From Smittia aterrima (lineage: Eukaryota > Arthropoda > Insecta > Diptera > Chironomidae), in contig CP093831.1 of NCBI GenBank assembly GCA_033063855.1, positions 28,148,001 to 28,212,000 of the forward strand: 64,000 nucleotides of DNA, written 5' to 3'. Below the pieces are notes generated by a model. It was not told where the DNA came from. It worked only from the letters and a program-made list of their open reading frames with translations, and searched no databases. The position numbers and the translations under genes were made by a program. The first letter of the stretch is position 1. Every line of letters starts with the position of its first letter. This document shows, in pieces, positions 48,694 through 59,770 of the stretch.

Positions 48694-50848
48694 TTAAACT
48701 TTCTCGCAATCGAAAGCTTTTATGAATCCGGGAAATTTAGAGATAAAATCATGAAATTTATTCAAAATAGCTATATTATCACTTCTTTCAAATGAAATCT
48801 CAACGGCCTGATGTTTTCTGAATAATGTTCTGGCAACTGCAACCCAATAAAGTTGTTGATTTGTCAGTCGATTTGCTCCTAAATTTAGTTCTTCTCCTCC
48901 TGATTCCAACCAACTCTCATAAAACTCGTAACCATATTGCAACTGGTCATAAAAATCACGAATCTTTAGATCGTATTTCTGTGAAAAAAAAAATTAAAAA
49001 AAAAAAAGAAAATCCTAAAAATTCTTTTATAATTAAACTCACATTGTTGAGATATTCATTTAAAACAACGAAGACGTATTCAAACATTAAATTCGACACT
49101 GTCGCTATATTGAAATATCTTGGTCGCTGGTAATGGTAAAACGGATAACTAAGAAAAGTGCCGTCGATGACTGGAAAGAGTTAAATTCAACAAATCGTGA
49201 ATTAATCATAAATCTCAGAAATATTTACAAATTATGTTGTCCTTCAATATGTAGTGAAACTTATAATAATATTGTGCTCCCAGTTTCAACAGATCTCTTG
49301 TTTTCGGCTCTCTTTTAAGTTTTTCGTGTAAGACTTGCATCTGGCGAAGAACTTTAATAAAACTTTGATCAAAATCCAAATCGCCATAAAGTTCCTCAAG
49401 CATCTCAGGTCCAACGAAATCTTCAGAGTAACCAAATACGAACTTGATCGATTGCAATTTTTCGGTAGCATCCTGTAAAACCTCTTCTCCATATTGATTT
49501 GTCGATTTAAACTTTTTTAAAGCGAACTCGACCGTTTCGTGAGCAAATTTTCTCAAAGAATCTTCAAAGTTTTTATCGACGTATCGTTGCAAGAAAAGGA
49601 CGTCTAAAGCCGGGGCCATGCGACTTATGATCACTTCTTGACAATCCAACCATCTTTCGCTAGGTCTGCTCGCCCCTAAGGTCGCCAATCTATATTTGTC
49701 ATCAACGTACACTACGAATCCCTCAATTAATTCATACAACATATTGTAAACCAAATAATCTGCGATGGCACTGGAATAAAATAGTAAACTTTTTAGTAAT
49801 CAAAATGTAAAATGAATCGAATTCTCACTCTTTATCGTTATCTGCTAGAAATTCTGCAATTTTTGAAATACTTTGTGGGCTCGAGACTAAAATTTGTGTG
49901 CTCGAATTAATTTTCGTGATTAATTGGTTGTTGATGATTGTTAGCCAATTAAGATTCAATGGAGAGGTTAAATTATTAAGTTCTTCAATCGTCAACCACT
50001 CTGATGAACTTTTATCCTCATGACTTGAAGATAGATTTTTCTAAACAATAATTTATCAATTAATTTGAATCAGATAAAATATTTAAAATCGAACTCACCA
50101 GACGTTGATAAAACTCGATTTGTTTGTTCGCGATTTCTTTAAATTCTTTTGTAAACTCTTCTGAGAATGAAGAATTTCGGTAAATTTGATTCATTTCGTA
50201 AAGCATTGTCTCATAGCTTTCAAGTTGTAGTTCAAAATATTCTACGTCAGAATCTTTCAAATGTAAATCCGTTTGGTTTGTATTTTCAGAGTAATCAACT
50301 TCTCTAGAGAACAAAAGTTTCAATGAATTCGTCCTTTCTTGTTCAATATAATTCTTCAAATTGAAATCCTTGTCATTCGTTTCTGGGTAGAACTTTAAAC
50401 CAAACGATCGAGCGTATTCACGAGCTTCGCTGACTCCATTTTTTCTGATGTTTTTAGAGTTCACACATTTAGCAAAAAATGTTTTGATTCCTTTCGATAT
50501 TCGCGAGTCGTTCACATTCACAGGCTCTGATAAAACTTTTTTCACTTTTAGATAGTAGTTCAATTGAAAATCAGTTAGAAATCCTGCATAAGGTATTCGA
50601 TCGTTTATTGTTTGATATTTATCGAAAGTTCCCAGTGCAAATTCTTTAAAGTCATCACAAGGTCGAACAGATTTATTTTGAGTTGCTGCAGAAAACAAAT
50701 ATTTGGCGTCCGACAAACAATATTTTGTTTTACATAACTCTCGGTCTGTTGCTTCCTCTTGTGACAATGAATCTCCAAGAAATTGTAGATCGAAAGAGTT
50801 TTGAGCTTTGACCGAGCAAACGACAAAAATCAGAAGAAAAATCTTCAT
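48694..50848 (-). CDS. M13-like pseudo-peptidase 13 (M13L-13)
   Basis: Exons 50099-50848, 49829-50040, 49229-49770, 49043-49170, 48694-48978; 638 residues. The reading frame is open and splice signals are normal; intron 4 carries A-rich runs (48981-49010). The block before the C terminus reads RLTNQQ instead of RLTNRQ, the only change in that motif in the array. Exon 3 has ERWLDC and GYSEDFV. It is the last complete unit of the array. Confidence 0.85.
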
Positions 50849-51099
50849 TTCGTTGAAAGAACTTCACTGGTAGTCACACAAAACAAGACTGGCGAAAATA
50901 TTCTTTTTCGAAAACAACCGAAGCCAAACTGGTTAATTTTATTACTTATATTTTTGAAGAATAAAAAGATTAAAGCACACGCGAAAAAACTGGCAAGTTT
51001 AACGTGCTAACTGGAATCGACATTTCGCAAAAAAAAAATAATTATAAATTCATTTACACTTAAACCTCTCTAAGTTCCCCACCCAAAAGCCGGCTCTAA

Positions 51100-51522
51100 A
51101 ATGCCTGGTTTCAAAGATGGTCTGTGAAAGAAGCTGCAGCCAAAATCAAGCAAAAGGCAGTGAAGACAAAACAAAATATCAACAACTTAAGTTTCAATTC
51201 AAAGATTATTAGAAGAAAAGTGTCTTCCAGTTTAAAGCAAGGACTGAAATCCTACGATGTTGTCGACAAGGAAGCTCTGAAATTAATGAAAACGATGAGA
51301 GTGACCTGGACTGAAATTGAAGATAAAACTTTAATCTTGACGAGAGTCGCAATAAAGTTTGCGTTTCCACTTGAAGCTCAATCATCATATTACATCAGTC
51401 AAAGTGTTTATCGAGACATTCTCCATTGGCGAACAGATCATGCTCTCAATAAAACAACAAGATCTTGTGCAAGACGTATTCAGTATCTAAGCAAAGTTAA
51501 GACTGCTATCGGAGACTTTTAA
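51100..51522 (+). pseudogene. Fragment resembling a TFIIIC large-subunit (GTF3C1) exon
   Basis: About 140 residues in one frame, without a clear start: a basic region (EAAAKIKQKAVKTK...), then VTWTEIEDKTLILTRVAIKF and VYRDILHW...NKTTRSCARRIQYL. The Trp-x-Glu-x-(E/D)-D-x-x-(I/L)-(I/L) and (K)T-(T/S)-R-S-C-x-R-R-(I/L)-x-Y pattern recalls the SANT-like part of the TFIIIC subunit that binds the B box. It is only a fragment of that very large protein. Its 3' flank (51523-51605) is homologous to the 3' flank of the DM9C genes. Recognition is from memory of the family, not from a search. Confidence 0.4.
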
Positions 51523-51620
51523 CGACGAAAAATATTTTTAATAAAGTTTTATTGACGAATAGAAAAAGGTTTCGATAAACGTAAAAATATTTCATTTCTA
51601 TCCTGAATCGATCGAGGTTT

Positions 51621-52694
51621 TCACTTATTCAAATCTAGCTTCTTAATAGTTTCTCTTATTCGTTTATAGCGAATTGGTTCAATGATTTTCAAAGTGTTCA
51701 TGTAGGAAATGAAGTTTTTCTGTTCCTTTTTACTGAGTTCCTTGAAGTTCTTATGAATCATCAACAAATCATTGTCAGTTAAATTCATTGTTTGTTGGCT
51801 GTTTTCGTTTTCTACTTTCTGAAAATTACACTTACAATAAACTTGAACTAAGCTTGTGAGCTCCTGTGGAGAGAGTCGTTGACCTTTCTGCAAATGTTCA
51901 AACGCCAAATCATACGCAATCAGCATTCGGTCTAACTCAGAATAATAGGAAGTAGAAGAAGAAGCTTGTAGATCCAATTTTTGACGCTTGGCAGGTTGAT
52001 CGTCGAGTTCGTCTTCAGAAATGTCGCTTAACTCAGAAATCTTTGATTTGAGTTGGATTTGTGTCATCGTCGTTTGTGGAATGTGCAATTGTTCTTTCAA
52101 GTGAATCGATTTTTCGAGAAGTTCATGTTTCTTGAGATCTTCAATGTGTCGCTGCCAATAAGCTCTCCAAGCTGGAACATAATTGAAATCTCCTGTTAGA
52201 GCCATTCTAAAGCTCGTGTCGATGTAGAACTTTTTCCAGACTTCACTGAACGAAGGACTCGTCGTTGGATATTTAAGAAAATGATTGTAGCAAATATCTA
52301 ATTCGCATGAGATCTTTTTGAATCGTTCGTCGAACATGCTCTGCAAAGCTTCGTTGCGTTGATGTTCTAGCAAGCGCTGGGAGTTACTGGATGTCAAGTT
52401 GAGATTAGTTTCACTTTCTTCGCTGCTTTCAGACACAAAGATAGTTGAAGAGTCTGATGATTCGTCGCATTCGTTTATGCTATCGGGATGACTTGGCTGA
52501 TTAATTAACGATGGCGTTTCTTCTATTAGCAATTCGGGTTCTGATAAATCAATGATAACTTGATTAGCTGGCGTTGATATTCGATTCACCGGCTCTGCAG
52601 GTTGCGATAAATCAATGAATCCTTCGCCCAATGCTTCGCCAATGTATTCATCTCCATTTTCTGTAGGTTTGTCGCAAGCTTGGCTAGATGACAT
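51621..52694 (-). CDS. Unrecognised acidic, probably nuclear protein
   Basis: Single-exon frame of 357 residues. The first 110 are low-complexity, rich in Glu, Ser and Pro, with an ISD-like acidic run and the repeated phrase IDLS(Q/E)P. The middle (about 115-200) is a predicted helical domain with SFSEVWKKFYIDTSFRMALT and WRAYWQRHIEDLKKHEL. A basic PAKRQKLDL near residue 230 may be a nuclear localisation signal, and the C terminus is helical and Lys-rich. It is head-to-head with Cdk1 (193 bp between starts). I do not recognise a family. The start ATG at 52694 is the first in frame after upstream stops. Confidence 0.7.
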   Translation of the reverse strand: MSSSQACDKPTENGDEYIGEALGEGFIDLSQPAEPVNRISTPANQVIIDLSEPELLIEETPSLINQPSHPDSINECDESSDSSTIFVSESSEESETNLNLTSSNSQRLLEHQRNEALQSMFDERFKKISCELDICYNHFLKYPTTSPSFSEVWKKFYIDTSFRMALTGDFNYVPAWRAYWQRHIEDLKKHELLEKSIHLKEQLHIPQTTMTQIQLKSKISELSDISEDELDDQPAKRQKLDLQASSSTSYYSELDRMLIAYDLAFEHLQKGQRLSPQELTSLVQVYCKCNFQKVENENSQQTMNLTDNDLLMIHKNFKELSKKEQKNFISYMNTLKIIEPIRYKRIRETIKKLDLNK

Positions 52695-52887
52695 CCTTTA
52701 AAATTCGAAAGGAGATTTTTATTGTTTATTTTGGCCCGTTCGTCAGTTACGTCAACGATCGAATTGAATTTAACGAATTTTTCAAAATTCAAGTTAGAAA
52801 AAAATAAAAAGCGCTTCTAACGTATTTTCCAAACACCGATCGCATTTGTTCGCCGAAAATATTCAATTAAAGTGTCTTAAACTAACG
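52695..52887. promoter_or_regulatory. Divergent promoter region between the acidic-protein gene and Cdk1
   Basis: All of the 193 bp separating the two start codons; it must hold both promoters and 5' UTRs. No TATA box is clear. ATCGATCG-like and AACGATCGAATT strings (52756) are compatible with the TATA-less, DRE-like promoters common in housekeeping and replication genes of flies. Confidence 0.4.
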
Positions 52888-53849
52888 ATGGACGACTTCC
52901 AGAAAATCGAGAAGATTGGCGAAGGCACTTACGGTGTCGTCTACAAAGGCCGCAACAAGAAAACTGGTCAAATAGTTGCAATGAAGAAGATTCGTCTTGA
53001 ATCCGAAGATGAAGGAATTCCGTCAACTGCTATTCGGTAAAAAAAAACATTCTTTAAAAGTAAATAACTTACATCGTTCAATGAAAAACAATTTGTTTTA
53101 GTGAAATCTCATTGCTGAAGGAGCTGAAACATCCAAATATCGTTACTTTGGAAGATGTGCTGATGGAAGATAATCGACTGTATCTTATCTTCGAGTTCCT
53201 GTCAATGGATCTTAAGAAATACATGGACTCGTTGCCATCTGAGAAGATGATGGACTCGGAACTCGTCCGAAGCTACTTGTATCAAATCACTGCCGCAATG
53301 CTTTTCTGTCATCGTCGTCGCGTTTTGCATCGCGATCTTAAACCGCAGAATCTTCTCATCAACAAAGAGGGAATCATCAAAGTTGCTGACTTTGGTCTAG
53401 GACGATCTTTCGGAATTCCCGTAAGAAACTACACTCACGAAATTGTCACATTGTGGTACAGAGCTCCTGAAGTTCTGCTCGGGTCTCAACGCTATTCTTG
53501 TCCTGTCGACGTTTGGTCCATTGGCTGTATCTTTGCTGAAATGGCAACACGTAAACCTCTCTTCCAAGGCGACTCCGAAATTGATCAGCTGTTCAGAATG
53601 TTCCGCATACTTCGTACTCCAACAGAAGAAATTTGGCCCGGAGTAACATCATTGCCCGACTACAAAACTACTTTCCCATGCTGGAACCAGAATAATCTCA
53701 CATCACAAGTCAAGAACATTGACTCAGCCGGCATGGATCTTCTCGAGAAAACGCTTATCTACGATCCTGCCTTCCGCATCTCGGCAAAGGAAATGATCGA
53801 ACACAAGTATTTCGATTCAATCGACCGTCGCTCAATTCCACTCTTCTAA
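52888..53849 (+). CDS. Cdk1: Cyclin-dependent kinase 1 (Cdc2)
   Basis: Ser/Thr kinase that drives G2/M entry with cyclins A and B. Exons 52888-53036 and 53102-53849; 298 residues, the normal length. Visible: GEGTYGVVYKG with the inhibitory Thr14/Tyr15 pair, catalytic Lys in VAMKKIRL, the PSTAIRE cyclin-binding helix (split by the intron at its Arg), HRDLKPQN, DFGLGR, and the activation-loop YTHEIVTLWYRAPE with the Thr161-type site. Start: the first ATG, giving MDDFQKIEKIGEG. The 3' UTR has AATAAA-type signals near 53990. PSTAIRE with SLLKELKHPNIV and FCHRRRVLHRD separates it from Cdk2 and Cdk5. Confidence 0.97.
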
Positions 53850-56658
53850 ATCAATAATTTTTCTAAATTTTCGAGGACATTAATCAACCTCGTTTATTCC
53901 ATGTATTTGAGATCTGTAGTAATTCCGTTCCGATTTGATGCCTTATCTAACCTAGACTTATCTAAGGGCTTTTGATAAGAACCATTCTAAATAAATAATT
54001 AAAGAAACAGAAATCATTAAAAACTTGTCTTCTAAGTTGATTTATTATTTTCAGGAGCTGCTCGTCTTATTTATTTTGCTGAAAGCTCTTGAATAAGTTT
54101 TCATGATTAGGAGATAAAAATACAATTTACAAAGTATTGATAAATATTTGTTTTCTTTATTGATTCTTCATTCTTAATATTCATATAATTCTCCGTCTTA
54201 TGTTTCATTCATTCACACGGCGAACATCAGCATTACACAATTTTCTTGATTTCTCTTACACACTCGCCATTATTTCATTAGATACACAAACCGCCTTCTT
54301 CCTTCTTTCTATGAGGAATCTTTAACTCTAAATGTTATCGTCCGTTCTGTTTAATCATTCGGAAGAAATTTCCCATTCAATTTTCTATAAGTTGGATTAA
54401 TAAGTTTGGGTTTCTCTTTAGAGTGTCTGTTGAAGTAAATTTAAGATTAAAAACCTATTGTTTTATGTTTTTATTATTGAAACTAGTTTTCACTTGTAAT
54501 ATCCTTAAGATTTTTTGCTTCTAGCCCTGGTAACAGCGGGACGGCTCTGAAGCGTTTGCATTTACAAATGTAAATTTTACATTCTGACTTCTCCTTCGAA
54601 AATTTTCTTTAGAAAGGCGACAAAGGGAAAATTTGTCATTTTACATAAAAAAGAGAATGAAAGAAATTCTAATTTCATTTCATTAAAAATATTTTAAGAC
54701 TTCAGAAATTGTCGATAGAAATTAATTCGTCACCTTAAAGATTTACAGAAGGAATACTTTCGTCAGAATATTCCAAATTTTCAAGACTCGAATTTCGAAT
54801 TTTCATTTCCAACGTAAGCTTACAGATGAGATGAAAGATTTATGCGAATAGAAATGTTTAGTTTAATCTTTAGAGGGAACAGAATGATAATTTTTTTAGT
54901 TCATAAATATTTTGCTGCTACTGAGAAGTATCTCTTGAGAATCTTATCTTACAAAACAAAATTTATAATAAAAATTTTTCATAATGGTCTCTGGACGTTT
55001 CGTTTATTTAATGCTTTGCAGATGACGATGACTAACTTTTCAGCATTTTTCTATTGCAACTTGAACTTGACTCATAAAAGATGAATAATTCAATCACTCT
55101 CTGGTCTTGTGCATCAGAAAACTTTCTGTGCGATTTATTTATCAAAGAGGAAAGTTGAGTTATGCAATTTCAAATCCATGAATGGATTGAGAGTTCGGAG
55201 TTGAATTGGTGTTGACTTTTGTAAAACAAAAACTTAATTCTTTTCGGATTCCGTTCTATCATCTTGAATCCTTCCTTTTTGTTTTGTCGTTACTTTCAAT
55301 TCGTTATTTACAAAATTTTATAATTTTATTTCATCTTGAAACCATCCATGTGCGATTTATGTTTCAGTTTTTTTTATGTTTCTTGTATAAAACATTGCTT
55401 TCACTTTATTTTGTTTGAATCTTCTTACGACTTGGTGTAGAAAAATTAAAGGAAGTTTAATATCAAGAGATTGAAGGAGTTGAGAGTAAGTGAAAGGTCG
55501 ATGAAAAGTGAGAGCTTGATAGTAAAATTTCTTCTCAAGTGTGAGACGTCAAAATAGATTTTCTTTTGCTACTTTTTAGGCAAAAACTTTTTGAGTTTCG
55601 GGCTTGAAAAAACTGAGATTCTGTCAGTATCTTTGCTTTTGCTCTGCTGTACAGCGAAGCCAATTCAAAAACTTTTCGAGATTGAGAACAATTAAGCTCC
55701 GCGAAAGAATCTGTGAACTAACTTTAATCTGCGAGATTTGAAATGAGGAAATATTTTCTTAAAAGACTAAAAGTTTCATTAACTTAAGACATTTCAAAAT
55801 CGGTCAATAATAGTTTTGCCGATATTTTTGGAGAGAAAGACGAAAGCTTAGAATACTTTTCATTTCTAATCAAATAATTTACCACAGAACTTTCTTCTCA
55901 ATAAAAATGCTTTTCTTTTTAGTCTCTTACGACTTCCATTGTAGAAAAAAGTCTTCACCTTCCTTAAGAAAAAGAAACACTCTCAATCTCAGAGCACTCA
56001 GTGCTTAAAACCTTGTCAACCACTTTCTTTATTGCACAGTCTCTCATGTTTTAATATGAAATCCCATCAAGTTTCTTCGTTCGCAATGCAACTTCATTCT
56101 TTTTCACTTCTTTCAGAGCCTTTTCATTCACAATTATATTAAGTATCCTATGAAGAGGGACAGAAAGCAAATTAATTAGGTTTCTCTCTCGCTAATAATA
56201 TGAATCAAAGCTCAGCAGAAACTTTAAATCAAAAGCTGCCTTCTACCGTTCCTCACAATTTATCTCCTCTTTTGTTTTTATTTAATTAAATAACTTTTCT
56301 ATTTACAAAAAAATAAGATCAGAGATTTTCTCGTCGCGTGTTTATCTACTTTAATCACTTTTATTATGTCCGGCATTGGATCTTTGCGTCTCTACGCGTC
56401 TTTAATGTTTCTTTTCGCTCTTTTAAAACTTTTTTTCTTTAATCACTTTCAGCCAATTTTAAGACTACTCGTCATTCATTGTTTCTTCGTCAATTTTTGT
56501 GCTGTTGAGAATAATTTTTTTTTCTCTCAAAGATTAATTTGCATCGTCACCAAAAAACGGTTTTCTTTCTTCTACTATCACTCAAACTGTCACAAAAGCA
56601 TTCCATCTGCCTAAACGTATCTAATATTTGGTTGTGAATCGTACGAATGCACTGATTT
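53850..56658. other. Intergenic and UTR DNA between Cdk1 and JNK
   Basis: The first 150 bp are the Cdk1 3' UTR. The rest is AT-rich, with only short frames of atypical composition (54842, 55206, 56366) that I do not support as genes. Part is probably the JNK 3' UTR (minus strand). Confidence 0.5.
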
Positions 56659-59600
56659 CTACCGGTTCGGCTCCTCGACATGATTGCGCCCTTCGTAATC
56701 GACGACCTCTTGGTAGATCAACTCCTTCCACTGTTCAACAGTGTGCTCGCGTTCATCAACACTATGATCGTAAGGACCTGGCGCCGGCTACAAGGATAAA
56801 GAGAGAAATATTAACGCAAACTGTTTGTGAAGTAAAAAATTATGTTAGAGCAGAAGTAACAACATTTTCTTTAAGTAAATTAGAACTTTTCTTTCCTTTT
56901 GAACTTTTATACTCGTCGCGTTGACTTCGCTCTCATCATACCACACATAAATGTAACTGTGCAACAAAGCCTGGTCAACGGAGATGCGATGTTCTGGATC
57001 GACGACCAGCATTTTACTGAGAAGGTCCCGAGCTTGAGAAGCTTTTAAGCGATTGTGCTCATTTGAATCGCTCGGGAAGAGAACATCGGGAAACAGTCGA
57101 TCAAACGAATATCCTTGATACCTCGGTCGGTTCTCAACATAGTTTCGAACTGTCGGCTGCAGACGTTGCATGAATGACTGGGAAGGTGTTCCAAGTTGTT
57201 CTAAAAGAATTTATTAAAACAAAAGTTTCTTTTATTTCACTTCAAGTCACTCACCAATAATTTTATTCCACTGATCGATGTGATCAGTTCCAGGGAATAG
57301 AACTCCACCGCGAATCATCTCGCCCATGATGCAACCTACTGACCAAATGTCTACATTCTCCTTGTAGCCCATTCCAAGAATAACTTCCGGAGCTCTGTAA
57401 TATCTCGTTACAACATATGGCGTCATCATGAATGTTGTGCCAGCTGTACGAGCTAAACCGAAGTCAAGAATCTTAAGGGTGCAGTCCGACTTTACCACGA
57501 TATTTGACGGCTTTAAGTCCTGCAATCAGAGAGATAACATTTCATGAAATGTGTCTTGTGATGTTTTTATTTTTATCATCGTCGCTACGAGAAATCGATA
57601 ATTCCATTGAAACATCAAATTATCGATGGACATTTTATTGCCTTGACTAAATCGGATATTTCTCTGGCACGGTTGACGGGAAGACATAACTTTTCACTTC
57701 ATTTCCATTTGTGAGAAATTTATTTAAAAACAGAGATTTTCCAGAGAAAGAAGCTGAAGCTTCTTCTTAACAAATTTATGATAAGAACACTCAAAATCAA
57801 TAAAATTTGTTTCTATCTCAATAAGCAGATAAAAAGAATTTTAAAATGAAACTTACTCTGTGAATAATTCCGGCTGAATGTAAGTGTTTGATGCCACACA
57901 ACATCTGATACAACAGATACGACATTCGCTCATGATCGAGATCCATTTGAATGACCTGACACAGGTTGGCATCCATGAGCTCCATGACGAGATAAACATC
58001 TTGGAACTCTTCCAAAGTGCGCTGTGGCGTGAACGCATTTAACAAACCAATGATCTACAATAAAGGGAAAAATATTTTAGTCATCAACGTGAGAAAGCTT
58101 TTGTTTAAATTTAAAGCCAAGATTTAAATCACTTTTGTGTTGTCGAGAGAAGCATGAAACCAGAAACTCCATTTGCAACGGAAATTAAGGTTTCACCGTC
58201 TCGAGCATTAAAGCGAAAATTTCAGTTAATTATTTATAAAAAGTTTGCGACTTCATGAAACGTAACTCACATTTTTATGATTGACTAATTTCATAAGCTT
58301 AAATTCCCTGTAGGCTCGTTTGGCATGTGTGACGTTCTGGAATGGCCTCGATAATTTTTTGATTGCGACATTTTGTTGAGTGACAGTGTCGTATGCGGCG
58401 CTGTTTTTTGGAAAGAGAAAAGCAATTAGTAAAATTTCGTTTGGAGAAGAGCGAACTAGATTAATTCGTTAGCAAAAAAAGAAGTCCAAGCATTAACAGA
58501 GAGAACTCTGCTTATAACAAACTAAGATACAACATTCGAAAGCTTAACAAACAAAAAAGGTGCACAACGAGAATGAACATGCAAATTAGACGAACGACCC
58601 TTTAATAAATTTTGGTCCCAAAGGTGAGATTCGGATGGAAAATGTTGTTTTCCCATTTCCTGTTGACATCAGCTTCGGATATTCGGGTAAATGAGATTTA
58701 CCCTAATCTCATTCTCATTCAGAAAAGTAATGAGACAACTCAGCCATTTGAAGAGAAGTAGATGCCAAACACTTTCATGATTTGTTAGTTAATTTAGTCC
58801 GATTAGTCCACAAGATTCGGCCAAACAGATTCACAGTACTCACCAAACCATTCCTTGGGCGCCTGTTCCACGAGCTGATAGTTCAATGTAACGTGACGGA
58901 ACATTGAATTCTGTATCGCCGAACGTGTAGCGGGTAAAGTTCTGTAAATCGTCTTCGGCCATTTCTGCCATTTTTTCTTTTTTCTTGTTCAACTTTTAAA
59001 ATTCTTTCGTAAAATGTCTAAGCAAACTTTTTTTTGCTCGATACCGTGCAACAAACAATAAATGAACTGTCAATGATTTTCAAATTCGACTCTACAACCT
59101 AATTAGATAACAAAAAAGATGAAAAGAATTTAAATTATTAAAACATTAATTCCCAAAGTAAAGTCTAGACTTAAGAGTAGGACTTGCTCGTTCGCAAGTT
59201 TGTTTCAATTAAAACCAGTTTGGTTTTATCATCCGCACGTGAATCACAAACAATGCGATTGCCTATTTTAAGCAATTCCCGATAGGAGTTCGCAATCTCT
59301 TTTCTTTGACGCAATGAAGTTCTTTTCAAGTGTCATTGGTCTCTATCAATTCTATGATTGATTACGAACTCGAATCGTCATCGTTTTATTTAGTTCGTCT
59401 GCTTGATGATGAATCACATCTCAGCTACTTAAGTCTTAAGGTGCTATAAATTGTTTTTATCATGGATTTTGTTGATATTATGAATTCGTATCTTCGACGA
59501 ATGATTCAAGTCACATTCATTAATCTTAAAATAATAAAAAAGAGAATGCAAAACTGATATCGACAAAAAAGCTAAAAAGAAAACAAATAACAAACAGCGA

Positions 59601-59770
59601 CGGACGAAAGCGAGCTAACACATTGAACCAAATGAGAAATAGAGGAAGACGACTCACCAGACAATTCCTTGAGCTCCCGATCCAATCGGCTTAAGATTCT
59701 GATAACGTTTCAATATTGTGAACTTGGTATCCCCCACCTCAACGGTGTACAATGCATGACGAGTACTCAT
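56659..59770 (-). CDS. bsk: c-Jun N-terminal kinase (basket orthologue)
   Basis: Stress-activated MAP kinase. Exons of the canonical form: 59658-59770, 58271-58400, 57857-58054, 57255-57519, 56913-57200, 56659-56777; 370 residues. Visible: GSGAQGIV glycine loop, AIKKLSRPFQ, the docking and hinge region LVMELMDANL, HRDLKPSN, DFGLARTAG, the TPY activation motif (MMTPYVVTRYYRAPE) that marks JNK rather than ERK (TEY) or p38 (TGY), and SYIYVWYDE near the end. The last splice uses acceptor GCCAG before GTCCTTAC, giving NATSPYDHSVDERE. The tail is short (VEEPNR). A second first exon at 58844-58971 can replace the first. Confidence 0.96.
58844..58971 (-). CDS. bsk: Alternative coding first exon of JNK
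   Basis: Starts at ATG 58971 (MAEMAEDDLQNFTRY), encodes VPSRYIELSARGTGAQGMV and ends in phase 2 at a GTGAGT donor, exactly like the upstream first exon (59658-59770, MSTRHALYTVEVGD...PIGSGAQGIV). Both can splice only to 58400. It would yield a 375-residue kinase with a different N-lobe start: Gly-Thr-Gly in place of Gly-Ser-Gly, Met in place of Ile, and Ala-Arg in place of Pro-Ile before the loop. An internal promoter in intron 1 is implied. Confidence 0.85.

Noticed and set aside
9629..50848. Active neprilysin gene cluster
   Set aside because: Similarity to M13 is clear, but none of the 13 copies contains HExxH or the ENIAD-type ligand segment.
54842..55418. Small genes between Cdk1 and JNK
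   Set aside because: Frames of 70-98 codons rich in Phe, Leu and Ser from AT-rich DNA, with no motif and no plausible splice partners.
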